Source of the DNA: Amia ocellicauda
Taxonomy: Eukaryota; Chordata; Actinopteri; Amiiformes; Amiidae
Direction: 5' to 3'
NCBI RefSeq assembly: GCF_036373705.1
Contig: NC_089858.1
Coordinates: forward strand, 18,898,249 to 18,962,248
Length of the DNA stretch: 64,000 nucleotides
Shown: in pieces, positions 1 to 13,000 of the stretch
Numbering within the stretch: the stretch's first letter is position 1
Layout: the number at the start of each line of letters is the position of its first letter
The notes under the pieces: generated by a model
Told to the model about the DNA's origin: nothing
Databases searched by the model: none
What the model saw: the letters and a program-made list of their open reading frames with translations, nothing else
Position numbers and translations under genes: made by a program

Positions 1-275
1 ATTACTAAATGTGATGTGGGTGATGTTTTTCTAAAACAAAATAAAACAAAAAGCAATAAAGATGTCCATCAAACCCTGATCAATACATATAGAATAATTA
101 AATGAATAACATTGGAGATGGAGGTCTGATGGAGGGAATCCAAAAGTCTCCATTCCAAACTGGATGAGGGCAGTTTTATAGAAAACCTTAAAGTGATGGT
201 TAAAGTTTCAAAACCAAAACGCTCAAGACTTAAAGCTCTTTCCGTTCCAGATAGCACTGCAGTGCACAAGGGTAC

Positions 276-878
276 CTCTGGGGGTAGCCCACCACACAGG
301 GTGTAGTTATCACTTCTCATGGCTGCAGAGAAGTAAGTGATCCCAGACACCACCTCTTGGAAGGCATGGCAGGCCTGGTTACGAAGATGCACAGTTTCCA
401 ACTTCACATGATGATAGTCAAAGAAGTCCTTGATCACCATTACTTTAGTGTAATTGTTCTGACAGATGACATTCATCTCCACTTCTGGAAAGGGAGAGGA
501 GATGGGAAAAGGGTCCCAGATGACCAAGTAATATGCAATTCATGTTTAAATCAAAATTGAACTTTTAGAGGTATACTTATCCAGAAGTATGCAAGCTGTA
601 TTCACACGGATGAGATTGTTCTATGCGTTAAAAGATTTAAAAACTAGAGGAGGCAGAATGGGGGGAAAAAAATGCAAAGAGAGCAAAAATCTGAAATACT
701 TGAAAACCTAAAAAAGGCTTAATGACGGACTCGTTTTTATTTATAAATGATTAACAGCAAATTTAAACCATCTCACCTTTACAAGTCTGCCCATAGTGTC
801 CAGATGCACACCTGCACGATACACCGTCACTGGCCAACACGCAATGGTTGGGGTCTGTGCAAAGGACAGGATTACAAC
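276..878 (-). CDS. EGF-like plus zona pellucida (ZP) domain protein, partial, two exons
   Basis: Two minus-strand exons, 878-777 and 484-276, join in phase (phase 1). The first encodes one EGF-like module of 33 residues with six cysteines in EGF spacing, ending in the usual C-x-C...G-x-x-C pattern. Its acceptor is CAG at 879-881 and its donor GTGAGA. The second opens with the start of a ZP-N subdomain: a first Cys, N-Y-T, a beta-strand-like stretch, then a second Cys and a Cys-Gly-Gly where many ZP proteins have Cys-Gly-Thr; two N-Y-T sequons are present. Its donor is GTACCC at 275-270. The rest of the ZP domain, and any furin site or membrane anchor, lie beyond the left edge; the signal-peptide exon was not found. 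EGF directly before ZP occurs in several secreted or GPI-anchored proteins; egg-coat ZPD is one candidate but I cannot name the gene. The domain call is sure, the identity is not. Confidence 0.72.
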
Positions 879-2128
879 CTGCAGGATTGAGGAGCAGAGT
901 TCAACGCCTGGCTGCCATTCATGGACGTGATGTATAACAGAGCAAGGCTGAAAAACAACTTTAAAGACCATTCACATCAACTGGATTTTTTTTTTACCGC
1001 ATCGAAACTATACATTGAGAAAAATGCAGCAGTAACATTAACCTCAAACACATTCAAAAACTTAAACCGTTAAGAGTGCTCACCACGTCCGTTTTGAAAA
1101 TTGCCACTAGAAATTAGAGCTACGAAAAAAAGTACCTGAAGAAAAGAAAGTATAGGATTAGTTTTGTATTCATATACCAGGCGGTTAAGTCAAGAAATAA
1201 AGCAAATTTGCGGAATAAATCCTGATTATACAGCCTTTGTTGCCTTCTACACATAGTGGCGTGTTTGTTAATATCAACCTTGGTGTTTGATACCGCATTC
1301 ATCTTCAACTTTTCTTCTCTCCTCCTACAGTTTCTTTAAGAATTGATTATATACAAATGTATATTTTCCTTTGTTCCCTTTTCTTTCTGCTTGAAAACAC
1401 AAAATTTACCAAGACTGAAAAAAGAACAAGTAGAGGAAAGTGTGTCAATGGGATTTAAAGCTTCTTTTTTCCAGTATCAGTTGACGCAGACAAGGTGCTA
1501 ATTGCGCTAATTATTGCCAACACTAATTGGCCGCGCAGCTGGAGACTCGGAGGACATTGTGAATAAAATGTTATTAAATAATTACATAATTGAACTGCAT
1601 TGTAAAATATCAAAACCACGCCTCGCACTTGTGATCATAGAATTGGCGTTTTATAAATGTATAATAAGTTGTAGGTGATTAATATAGCGAAGGGGGATGT
1701 GCGGTGTTTATAGTAATCTTATATGATTAAGAGTAATCTTACTATTAATCGTAACCATATGTTTCAACAAATTCATTATTCTTAAGGAAAGGAGTACTTC
1801 GTATATTGTTTTACAGTAAAAGTAAAGTAGGGCTGGGCGATTAATCGAATTCAGTTTTTGTTTCAGGATCCCCACAATCTTTTAAAATGTTTCGATATTG
1901 GAAATATAGTCTATATTTTCTAACCGCTACTGTTCTCTCATTCTTGACATTGATTGTTTTTTGTTCATTAGATTTGTATTCAGATTCTTACATAATAAAT
2001 AAATAAAGTAACCCGCACCATGGATTTAAATCGCCTCACTCCGCCGCTTCCTGTGGAGCTGCCTGAACCCAATCGAAAAGGATTTGTTCATTTTTGCACC
2101 TGAGGGCCACCGTACAAGCGTCTGCATG
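879..2128. other. Intergenic or upstream region between the ZP gene and slc7a6os
   Basis: This A+T-rich stretch lies between two head-to-head genes. It must hold the 5' exon(s) of the ZP-domain gene and the slc7a6os promoter, but I could not pin either. Near 1829 an 'AGGGCTGGGCGATTAAT' segment resembles a common fish interspersed repeat. No other coding exon is supported. Confidence 0.4.
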
Positions 2129-4570
2129 ATGGATCCGAGCTCCACGGTGTTGCGGGTGAAGCGGAAGCGCGGTACAGATCCTGCAGATGCCCTTTTGCTG
2201 GCTTGTAAACGGCTGAGACCTGAATCCACGTCCACCCAGGTCGCGCAGGATTGCGTCTCCGAGTCCGCTGATGGCGAGATTCACAACTCCGTCTTCAAAC
2301 TCGCAGCTACTGTCCCATCTAAGGTAAGGGCCGCGGTGAAGCCTCGGTGTTGCGTGAGCAGAGATGCAGGACGTTGGGTGCTGAAATTCCGTAGAGGCAA
2401 GGGGGCGGCGGGGGGAGAGAAACTGCAGTGTTGTGGCATGGACTCCTGTCATGAATTACATTTTCGAAGTTTTCAGTTAAATATAGCAAGCAAGTAATGC
2501 CAAAAACGATATTGAAGGGACCAGATTAAAGACCAATGTAAATGTATAATAACTCCAGATCTGTAGTATTATTTGACAGGCTTTCTGCGTGGTATATGCA
2601 CAGATGCTTAGAATAATATAACTGCACAATAATATGTATTTTGTAGTCGCCAATGCCAAAATAAGGGTAAAACCAACCATTATTTAAATCCATTAAGTTA
2701 TAGAATGAAAAGGTGGTGATTTATAAGCATGCTAAGTGATCCTAAAGACCAGAGGGGGACAGCACTTTATCGGCCTGTGTTTCTGTACATAATCTAAAGA
2801 TCATTTTGATGTGGATTTGCTTCACCTTATGAAGTTCAGAATGGATTCAATTGTATTGTTACACTGAGAGCAAGTGGTGAATAAAGGAGGTATGGTATTG
2901 GGAGTTTGTCCTCTTGCTGAAGCCCTGTGAGAGAGCCAGTGACACAGAAAGACTCGTACTGCTTCATCAGCAGCTTTAGATGAATGGGCTCACTCTCCTC
3001 TTCCACCTCTCTCCCTGTCTGTGTTCAGGATGCTCCAGTGCAGACGCACCTCCGGGAGGCGTTGTCCCGCCAGCGTGCCGTGCAGGCCCTGCGGCCAACT
3101 GCCGGCAGTGCCCAGAGGATTGTGGGAGACCTGCGCAGCGCCAAATGGAGGAGCAGGCGGGAGGAGCGGTACCGTGTGCTGTCCAGCCACCGGCCCAGCA
3201 TTGCCAGGGACACTGTGGCCTCCACGGGCACAGTGGCTACAGATGCCGACCCTACAGACCCTGCTGCTCTGACGGTGCTCCCTGACATCCAGGTGTTTGA
3301 TATCGTGCAGGAAGAAGGGGAGATGGAACCGATCACTGTGAGTTGGCTAAATGGAAAGCAGCCCTAACCAGTCCTTACATTCACTTGAAATCTAATCCTA
3401 GCCTGGACCCAAACGTAACCCTAATTTCATCACTATACTTAATTGTAGTGAAAAATATAACTACAAATGTATGTTTTTTTCATAAGCATCCAGTACTTCA
3501 CTTTATACAAGTTTAACTATTAATTAGCCTAACATCTCAATATTCAATATTCCTAATCCTAATTGTGAACTGTATTATAGAGTAGCATTGAGCCCATGGA
3601 AGATCCCTTTTTGACTAATGGCTGCTCTCCCGATTTCTCAGTCTGTGGCCTCTGATCCGGAGACGATCCTCTGTAACTCGGTGAAGCTGATCCGGGAGAA
3701 GCTGAGTGTGTCAGAGGGGGGTGTGGGCTCGGGGCACCGCGAGAGAGAGGAAGAATACGTCTACGATCTTTACTTCCAAGAGACGGCCGCGCCTGGCTGG
3801 ATCCAGGACATTCTGTCTGTAAAACCTTACATGCAGGAGAGCGAGCTGGTAGGCACAACATTTCTTTATTTTAGCCTTTTGATTTGGTCATGGAAGGTCA
3901 GGAACTTTCTAGGATGGGCATAGTTGGTTGGATGTGCTGAGAAGAGGGTGGGAGAGGGAGCTGCGGGTCAGTCTGTCTGTCTGTCTGTGGAGCCGAACAG
4001 TACTGTGTTACAGGTGGCAGAAGAGAATCCCAGGGAGGAAGAGGTGTACGAGGATGAAGATGATGAAAACGAGGAAGGCAACTGGAGGAATGATTATCCT
4101 GATGAAGAGGACAGCGAGGAGGACTATGAGAGGGAGCAGCGATGCACAGGTGATGCTCTGGTTTCAGAAGTTCTTCTCTTTTCACCATGAGCTAGAAGGC
4201 ACGATTTCTGTAGTCTTAGCCAACATGCAAGAATTGCTAGAATGTGGATTAAAAAAAAAAAAACATTGGATGACATTGTAGAGCGAGCAGACCAAGCCTT
4301 TAAAGATTAATGCTCTAATGATCCCGGCAGAGGTGGCCTGCAGGGTTTAGAGGCCTGTGTCTGAGAGTGACTAGAATGGCAAGCAGTGCAAGCTGATGGT
4401 ATGAAGTTTATTTACTAATGCCTCTTTGCCATGCAGGGTTTGGTAATGGCAGTGAGGAGGAAGATGAGGAGGACACTGGCATGGGGAGGAGATCCTGGGA
4501 GCGATACCGACGGGACCTGCTGAAGGAGATAGAGAACAAGGATGAGATGAAGGAATTGGATTCTGACTAA
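2129..4570 (+). CDS. slc7a6os: SLC7A6OS / Iwr1-type RNA polymerase II nuclear import factor
   Basis: Five coding exons, 2129-2323, 3029-3337, 3642-3848, 4014-4149 and 4437-4570, give 326 aa (human about 309). All introns are GT-AG; three are phase 0 and the last phase 1. The family (yeast Iwr1) binds assembled RNA polymerase II and carries it into the nucleus. Visible hallmarks are a basic N-terminal motif LRVKRKR, then [15 protein letters not shown] as in the human protein, a central ERYRVLSS segment, the Iwr1 core YVYDLYFQ followed by PGW, and a very acidic C-terminal tract around [10 protein letters not shown]. The start is the second of two adjacent ATGs (2126 and 2129); 2126 would add one Met. 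The gene is tail to tail with slc7a6, as the mammalian name 'opposite strand' implies. Overlapping ORFs in other frames of exon 2 are shadows. Confidence 0.96.
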
Positions 4571-4881
4571 AAGATCGACTGGACGTGGAGATTACCTAGG
4601 ATGTTACTGTATTGTGAGTTGGGGGGGGAACCAGGCTCTGATTTCCCCCAAAGTATAAAGAGCAATGACCTGTACTTCTCGAGGGATGCAAGTTTAGTGA
4701 CGATATTTCACCTGCCAAGTCTATGGGATTAAAGATTGTGCAGGCCTCAACAGACCACAATTGCAACACCATCCTTGTGTAAAAACATGAGTGGTGCAGT
4801 TGAGTAGCGCGGACAAGAAAGCATTTTGTGGTGAGGCTAGAACGGACTAATTAAGTGTATATATGTAGATTTGTATTTATG

Positions 4882-4887
4882 AATAAA
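4882..4887 (+). promoter_or_regulatory. Probable polyadenylation signal of slc7a6os
   Basis: A canonical AATAAA lies about 310 bases after the slc7a6os stop, on the coding strand and before the convergent slc7a6 3' region. It gives a short 3' UTR of a little over 300 bases. Confidence 0.6.
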
Positions 4888-4904
4888 GCTATTCTTTGGT
4901 AATA

Positions 4905-7057
4905 AACCCAGTGATAAGATGTGGTTTCTGACTTCAAAGACCTGTTCTAATCCACAACAAAAATAAATGCGTGACCGGAGTAACCAAGAAACGAAGAGGA
5001 AGTCATGCTTGGTTTTTAAGTATAACGAATCTTTTAATCCAGTGTTTTTAAAACCGTAGAATAAATACAGTAGATCTGACCCATACATTGAATCGCAAGA
5101 AGTCTGTTGCATCACCCTGACTAAACTATCCCTCTGCTCTCTGCTGGAGTCTTGCTCGGGGATGCCCTGATATCACAGGCTGGAGTCAAGTACGGTGAAT
5201 GAACCGTGTCCTTGGCAGCGGAGGCCAGGATGTCCACACACTGAACACTTGCCGTTAGAAAGAATAGGGCCACTATTTATTTCATAATTTCTTTGCGTAG
5301 CCCATCACCACATGTATTGCAAACTTTTGTCCCAATGTAAAACAAATGTTTAACTGGGGTTTAAAATGTGTTGATAAATTAGTAAGTGTTGGGAAGATAA
5401 AAACGGCACCTGAGAGTACAAATCCAGCTGCAGAGGGGCGTTGGAGGGTTAAGTTTGTAGGAGTGTAATATGCAACAGATGTGTAAAAGTACCCCAAATT
5501 AATAATAATAATCTAATGTTCACCTCAAGGAAGCCATTACCTGTCAAACACAGGTACTCTAATGTGTAGAGGACATGGTGCAGGGGTGACCGTGTGTCAG
5601 AGAGGAATACAATTTCTAAATAAGGCAATACAATGTGAACATAGAACCTGTAATACAGTGTCTTTACTTAAGAAGGCACTTCCAGCCTCCTTTTAAACCC
5701 ATGATATATGGTAATGCACTGGCCCAAATTCATTATAATAAGCTTTCAACAGCCATACAAAACAAGTGATGTTCATTGTTTCAGCTAGGAAGACAAAAGG
5801 AAATGAGCCATCTTCCTGGGGGATCGCTGCCCCCCCACATACTCGCAAAGTTCCAGTTGTTTTCCACACCACTTTTCTAAGGATCCTTTGAATAGAAGAG
5901 AAAAACAAGGTGCAACTAAGCCACTCCCTTATGCAGAGTGTCTTGTTTAGGCAATCCTGATTAAATGGAAAAGGGAGGGGGAAAAATTAAATTCCTTAAG
6001 TATGGAAAAAGTGCATAGAAAATATTCCCTTTATATACATTCCCTTGATTTTACAAGGGGAAAAAAAATGTCAGCTAATTCTTACAAATCAGTTGTAAAA
6101 ACTCAGTGAAAATCACTAAGTGGTGGCTGATTAATAATATATATGAAAATAAAATTAAAAAGTTGAATTGTCTTATAGTTCAGCATTTTAAAAGGCACTA
6201 GTTACATGCAGGACACAATCTCCTTTTTGCTGTGTACAGTTTAAGCCAACCTGGTGAAACAGTGCGTTGAGATGGGCAGGGCAGTCTGCAGGATTGGTAT
6301 GGGCTGAGTCCACAGGTTTTGTGTATGTGCCAAGATTATACCACATGTATGACAATACATGTGAAAAATGCTTTAACGAATGACCGTTGGTAAGGAGGAG
6401 TGTCACTGACATGTCTTCTGTAGAATAGAAACCGGAAGAAACACTTTTCTGTTGGAAAGAGCTGCAGTGGTGTTTGCCTTCCCAGCACCCAGTATTGCTT
6501 GTCATTATTTTCCCAAATTACATTTCTTAACAGATGCCTAGATGTAGGGTGCCTTGCACAATCACATTATTTTTACATATATTTTACTCTTTGTACGGCT
6601 TGCTTTTTACTGGAGCAATCTCGGTAAAGTCCAGAGCCCTGACCACTACTGACACAATTGGTCATTTAGAATGCAGAGCTGCTGAGCTCCAGGGCAAACA
6701 GTTCCCAACACTGAACTGTTTCCACAGCTCTCTGGGTGAGCAATACTGGGAAATTGCTTGCAAAGTCCAAACTTAGACTGAAATAAATTTTTCAACAGTT
6801 GGCACTGCATTGTGGACCACGGGCGGGGGATCCTTTGTGCATGTAGTGTATCCTAGAAATGAAGATATCAAGATAAACCCTCTCAGTAGTTCAAGTCGAC
6901 AGCTCTCTTCAATAGCAGTGCAGTCCATGGATGGACAACAGGTTATAAGCCTGTGTGGGAGCTGTAGGAGTCCGAGGTGCTGCTCAGTGCGGTGTTTGTC
7001 CAGGAGGGTGGGTGGGCGGTTGTGCTGTCCTACACGTCTGCTGACAGGCTTGGGGGG
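4905..7057 (-). other. Convergent region: long 3' UTR of slc7a6 and intergenic gap
   Basis: No coding exon is visible between the slc7a6os end and the slc7a6 stop. On the minus strand the first AATAAA I find after the slc7a6 stop is at 5281-5276, which would imply a 3' UTR of about 1.8 kb; an earlier non-canonical site is possible. No convincing repeat was seen. Confidence 0.4.
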
Positions 7058-10000
7058 TTACTCACTGAGGTCCATCTCTGTTAGCACACAGAAACAGGTG
7101 CGCTGAGTGATGTGGGTCAGGGCTCCTGTGCACAGAGGACAAACAGGAAGGACAAAATGTGGTCAAGTCACACTGTCACTGATAAAGATGAACACATCTA
7201 CATTGCTGAAGCAGAAGTTGAAGCTACATTGCATCAATGCACCCAGACATTCAGCATTGTAGTTTTCCCCATATATGGTTATTTTTTTTAACAAAATCTG
7301 GTGTTTCAAAACAGTTCTCATCATTATGGTATATGTGCAGAGAGAGTATACAGAGCTGACATTATGCAGTCATGGTTTCACTGCTGGGTTGCCATGTTGG
7401 GGATTTGTTCGGTGTTACACTCACGCAGCAGTTTGGTGATGCAGGGCGGCCGCTTGGACTCGGGCAGGTGGATGCCCAGGAAGTAGACGGGAACCCCGGA
7501 GAGGGCGATGGCAATGCCGATGAGGGAGTTGATGGTGTCGCTGTACAGGGGCACTACCACCAGGAACACAGTGCACAGGCAGAACACAATCGGGAACAGC
7601 AGGCTCAGCTGCACAGACGGGGGGAGAGTTTTTATGATTATTAAAGCAGAAGCATTTGTTCTCCCCTGTTTCCCCACATCGTAAAGACAGGCTGCTTAGG
7701 TTGAATGGCTACTCTGAATCTGTGTGTGTGCTGTGATGAACTGGCAGGCTGTACCCTGTCTTGCACCCTGTGTTTGCCAGGTTAGGCTCCGGCTCAGCCT
7801 GACCCTGCACTGGATGAATTCGCGTTATTGGAATCGGATGGATGGACTTTACTGCAGCGAAGTGTGCGCTTTATTCCCACATTCACCTTGAGCGGCCTGG
7901 GCCTGTCAGGCTCCTTCCAGCGCAGGTAGATCTGCCCAACAATTGACAACCCCATGAAGAACCAGTAGCTGAAGCTGTAGTAGTTGATGAGCTGGAAGAC
8001 GTCCTCTACGGCCAGGTATATCAGCGCCATGGCACACTGTGAAACCAGCACATTGTCAGAGAGAGGCACTGTCTCCTCTGCGCCACAAGGGGGAGACATG
8101 CTGCCAGCAAGGGAGGAAGATCTTTGTGTGGCTTTGAGATTTGTTTTAATTCACAGCAAGTGAGAGGTAACTCATTCACTTGTTGACAAATTCCATGACA
8201 ACACTGCTGGCCTTTTTATCATTCTCTTCCCTGTCCAGAGCTTAATTTATGTTATAGACAATTTTAAATATCAACAAGATCTGCAACCCAGTATTAAAAT
8301 CCTTAAATAAATCCTTATTGGGCGACAGTGCCTTACATTGAAGAGCAGTGCAGGGACAGGTGTAAATCGCTCAACGTGAATCATAGACAGCGCGTCAGGC
8401 AGGTGTCCCTCTCGAGAGCCCACGAAGAACAGTCTGCCAACACAGAGAAGAGAGAGCAGATTTTAATCAAGTTAGGAAATCAGGAAATACAGAAACCCCA
8501 GGACAGAGATTAAATCTGCAGCCTGAAACCCTCTCTGTGTTACTTTTGTGGAACGTCATTGTGCAATTAAGGAGATATCTGGGAGGGATGGGGGGGGGAC
8601 AAAAACACTTTAGGATATAAAAGTGACCTCTTCCTTAACCTAAAAACGAGACTCTTGAGAGCAGGCAAAGGTACAAACGTGAAAACCTTGAACTACAGTA
8701 GTATAGTTGGAGCAGATACAGTGATGGTGTTCATACATCAAATCTAAGGGGTTGTAAAGTACAATGCTGGAGAGCAGTCAGTCACCACACGTTTGACGGG
8801 GGTTGGAAAGGTGACAGGAAGGACAGCAAGCCAGCGTCAGAGCCGCTCACCTGGAGGCTGCGATGATGGAGGCATTGAGGCCGCCGTAGCAGGACAGAGC
8901 CACCGCAATAGGGATGGTCCAGCTCATCACCCCCAGAGTGTGATCAGCGAAAGTCTGCATGGAAAAGACAACATTCAGGCTAGCTCTCCTTACCCAGGGC
9001 TGCCACTTCGCCCACCCACTGTCAGAAAGCATTCCTTAAGAAATTGGGATGAGTCATCAGATGTGTAAGTCATCCGCTGCGCAACACAGGCACTGTATAC
9101 TGTTAACAATGACGACAACAAGAACAGCAACAAAAGAGAAAAAGAAAACCCCCCAGCAGGCCCCCCCCCGCCAACTCACCACAGCAACAGCATCACTGGC
9201 CAAGATGGCGCCCATGTCCAGCACAGCGTAGTAAGCCACATTGGTCAGGATGTAGATGACGGTCACAATTGGCATGGAGATAGCGATGGACAGTGGGAGA
9301 TTCCTGCAGAGAGATAGAGCGAGACACAAGCTCAGCCTCATTCTGTGTCCAGCAAAAGGGGTGGTGGGGGCTGTGTAACACTGTTGCCCTCTTTTCTGTC
9401 TTTTCAGACAGTACTTGTAATATTAGTCCTTTTAATCCCCGTTAGATAGCACTTCACAGCATTTTATCATGCTTCTTGTGTTGATTGATTTCCCCTTTGC
9501 TCCCTTTCCCGTAGCCCTTGACCCCGTAGCCCTGGATAAGGGCGTCTGCCAAGAAATAAAAAATAATAATAATAATAATAATAAAAATAATATTCGCTCT
9601 GTCCTTGTCTCCTACACCACAACACATTCAGAACTAGCTGAGAATGAGATCCCATTATGAATGCACTGGGATTTAAAGTCTAAAATACTTACTGAGTAAA
9701 CAACTCTGAAAACCCTCTCAATAAGTTCAGCTACAAATCAAGAAAGTACCTTACGTGCCAGAGAGCATGAGTGAACCATTTCCTCTCAATGCTGAGCATG
9801 GGAAATGTAAGCACTGACGCAGTACTGCGAGCAGCAGAGGTTAATGTGGCAGCCTGAGCGCCTTCCCACATTCAGTCTACAAGCAAGTGCAAACATCAAA
9901 GCATCAACTGCCTCTGCGTCACGAGTGCAACCCCTCGGGCATCTGATCCGCCAAAATAAGACAGAGGTGTAAAGCTTTTATTTTGTCAGCCTAGTTTTGC

Positions 10001-13000
10001 AGACCTTATAAATGAAAAGCATTAATTCCAGACCCACTTTGGGAGCAAGACAGCTAGTGCAGATAGACACCTATGTGTGTGTTTAGTGAGTGTGTGTCTG
10101 TGTATGAGTGTGTATTGATTGTGTGTGTGCGTGTGTGTGTGAGAGTGAGTTTTGTAAGTCGCCCTGGATAAGGGCGTCTGCTAATAAATAAATATTATTA
10201 TTATTATTATTATTATTAATGTTCAACAGTAACAAAAGTGAACACTGACTCCGGCCCTGACCTGCCTGACATCTATTTGAATATCGGAGTTGTTACAAAG
10301 ATGCTAATAATCCACCAAGGCAAGGCTGTAGATAAACAAAAACCAAATAACACCAAAATGTCACAATGTATAAAGTTTATCTCCTTTGAAAAACACCATA
10401 TTTTGCAATTAATGTTATAGTTTTCATGAGCTTTGGATGTGTCAGGGGTTTCAGCATTGTTAACTGAACAACATTTGTTCAACTGAATAAAAAAAAAAAA
10501 ATCAGAGCCCAAAGAAGAACCAAATGCTGGTCATGTGCAAATTAAGTTTGCAATGAGACTCTGTAGAAAAATTAAATAAATACATAAATAAAAACAACCA
10601 CAGACTAAAAAAAGAAAGTTAGCCAGTAAAAAAGGTCCAATTGGACCTCCTGGAAGGCATTGCAACACAGTTAAAACCCAGGAGCAGCTCTTAAAAAAGA
10701 TCAAGATACAGAAAACATTTGGTTTAAAAATATAATAAGAGTTCAGAAACCTGGAGAGAGAAGTCTAGTGAGCCCCTGATAACCTCCTTCTGTCAGGCCT
10801 GCTCACTGCACTTCCCCTGTTCACCACTTGAGGTCACCCTCATCACCTGAATACTAGCCAGTCTCCCTCTCCAAATTACCAATAATGCAATTAACATTCC
10901 TCATCACCATGTGCACTTGTCCCAACATCCCTCTGCACTCATTGTTTCTAACTCTCCCCACCAGCTCCACTGACTTCCCTCTGCCCTGCACTTAAACCCC
11001 TGTTTGCCCTTCAGTCACTGCTAAGTCTTGTCTTCTTCCCAGAGTCATTACTAAGCATTCCTACATTGCCTGTCTTTTAGTGTTTCTGACCTCTTGCTTG
11101 CTCCTTACGACCTCCCTTTTGGATCTCCATGTTTTTGCCTGTCTGCCCAATCGATTTACCTCTGGACTGTCTTTTATTACGATTATTGGATCTCCCCTTT
11201 GTACCTTTGCCAGCCTTCTGGTTGAGTTTGCACCTGAATCCACCCCTATTAGTCTCTGATACATTACACCTTCCTCTGGTACCTGGCACAGACAAGACCA
11301 AGCCTGGGAAGTCTAAACACACCGTCAGCTGAGTAGGTCTCTGAAATGACAAATCACTAAGGATGGAAACAACCTTAATAAAACTAGTGCCAAAAAGCAC
11401 AAACACCTGCTTCATGTTTTGTACTACAGAGCAAAAATAAAACAAAAATAGTATATGAATGATGTCTCACCAGACCGACTTACACTGTACTAAGTGTTGA
11501 CGTTCAGATGGGATGTGGACTCTGCTACAGGCTAATTCACCTGTTTACTCCCCTAGCTTTAGGGATTAATTAACCGGGCGTTAATTGCTGCGAACGCCAG
11601 CACGGCACCTTTCCTGCACGGCCCAGCCTACCTCTGGGGATTCTTGATCTCCTCGGTGAGGTAGTTCAGCGTATCCCAGCCGGAATAGGAGAAGAGGGCC
11701 GAGTACAGCGCCAGAGCGATGTCTCCAGGGTTCCAAGATGAGCCCTGGAAAGACGCCTCGAAGTGCGCCGTGTGACCTGAGCAGATGGATACATTTCAAT
11801 TCAATTCTAACATACATTCTTAGCAGTGAAGAGATGCTGAAACAGGAGTGATATGAGCAGAAAGTGGGGTTCTGGTTAATGAGCAGTGCAGGGGACACCT
11901 ACCCTGACACAGCTTGACAATCCCAGTGATGATGATGACGATCAGAGCCAGCACCTTGGCGTAGGTGAAAATGTCCTGCACTTTGGTACCCCACTTCACA
12001 TAGGCTGAATTAATGAAGGTCAGGAGACCTGTGCAAAGACAAGGAGGTCGGTCATTAGCACAGTCAGACAGTCAACACACATGGTTACTATGCAATGTAT
12101 ACAAACTATTTAAAGTGGAAAAAGTCACAGAAAATGTTAGGACTGGATAGGAGTATTACATTTCCCTTTAACAGAATTTCAAAACAGTAGTTCACTGGCA
12201 AAATAGATACATAGGAACATAAATAAATAAGCAAATATCCTAGTGATTGTAATTCCTTCTAACATATGCGTCTCACTGTGAAGGTGTAACAATACCACTA
12301 TCCTCTGCCCCCCAAGTGAAACAGTTTGTCTGGCACAAAGATGAAAGACTCTAATTGCAATGCCAGTGATTGTGTTATGACTACTGCACTAAGTGATTAC
12401 TGTTAACAGGTTATCTAGAGGGACACTGAAATGATGCTCCATGTGTCCCAGGCAGTCAGAAAGTGAGAGAAAATGACTTCTATTTCCCAGGATATGGACA
12501 GCAAAACCAAAATCTGAGCAGAGTTAAAAACAGCATGAGCAATTTCAAAATAGCTGCTGGGAGAATAGGAGTGTGGGAGTGTTTGGGCTCTGTAGAGGAA
12601 TGCGAGGCTGCAGTGCAGAAGCTGTCTCTGGGCAGCGCAGGACACGCAGTCAGTCCTAGGTCAAGGTAAGCCAGAAAAACAAGTCCTGTAAAGACTGCTC
12701 TGTGTGTATCCAGTGACATTGAGGAATGACAACCAGAAGCATAGAAGATCAATCCTAATTGCTAATGCCTCAGAACTATAGAAAATGGCTATTATTCCCC
12801 ACAAACTTTGCTTTTGTGACCAGGACTGTGATATTTTGAAATTTAACTATTTCCACTGAGAAAACTGGTGAATTTTCTATACTTTTGAGGCATAAGCAAT
12901 TAAGAAATAATGCTTGACACAGGACAGACTCACAGATGCATGCAGCGGCAATGAGGCGTAAGGCAGAGTAGGGCGGCTCGCAGGAGGGGAAGAGCGGCTG

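Noticed and set aside
1829-1880. Possible homeodomain-type regulatory site (GATTAATCGAAT)
   Set aside because: The surrounding AGGGCTGGGCGATTAAT resembles a dispersed fish repeat, so the motif alone does not support a regulatory call.
2036-2452. Long minus-strand ORF opposite slc7a6os exon 1
   Set aside because: It is the antisense shadow of a coding exon; the plus strand matches SLC7A6OS in sequence, phase and splice sites.
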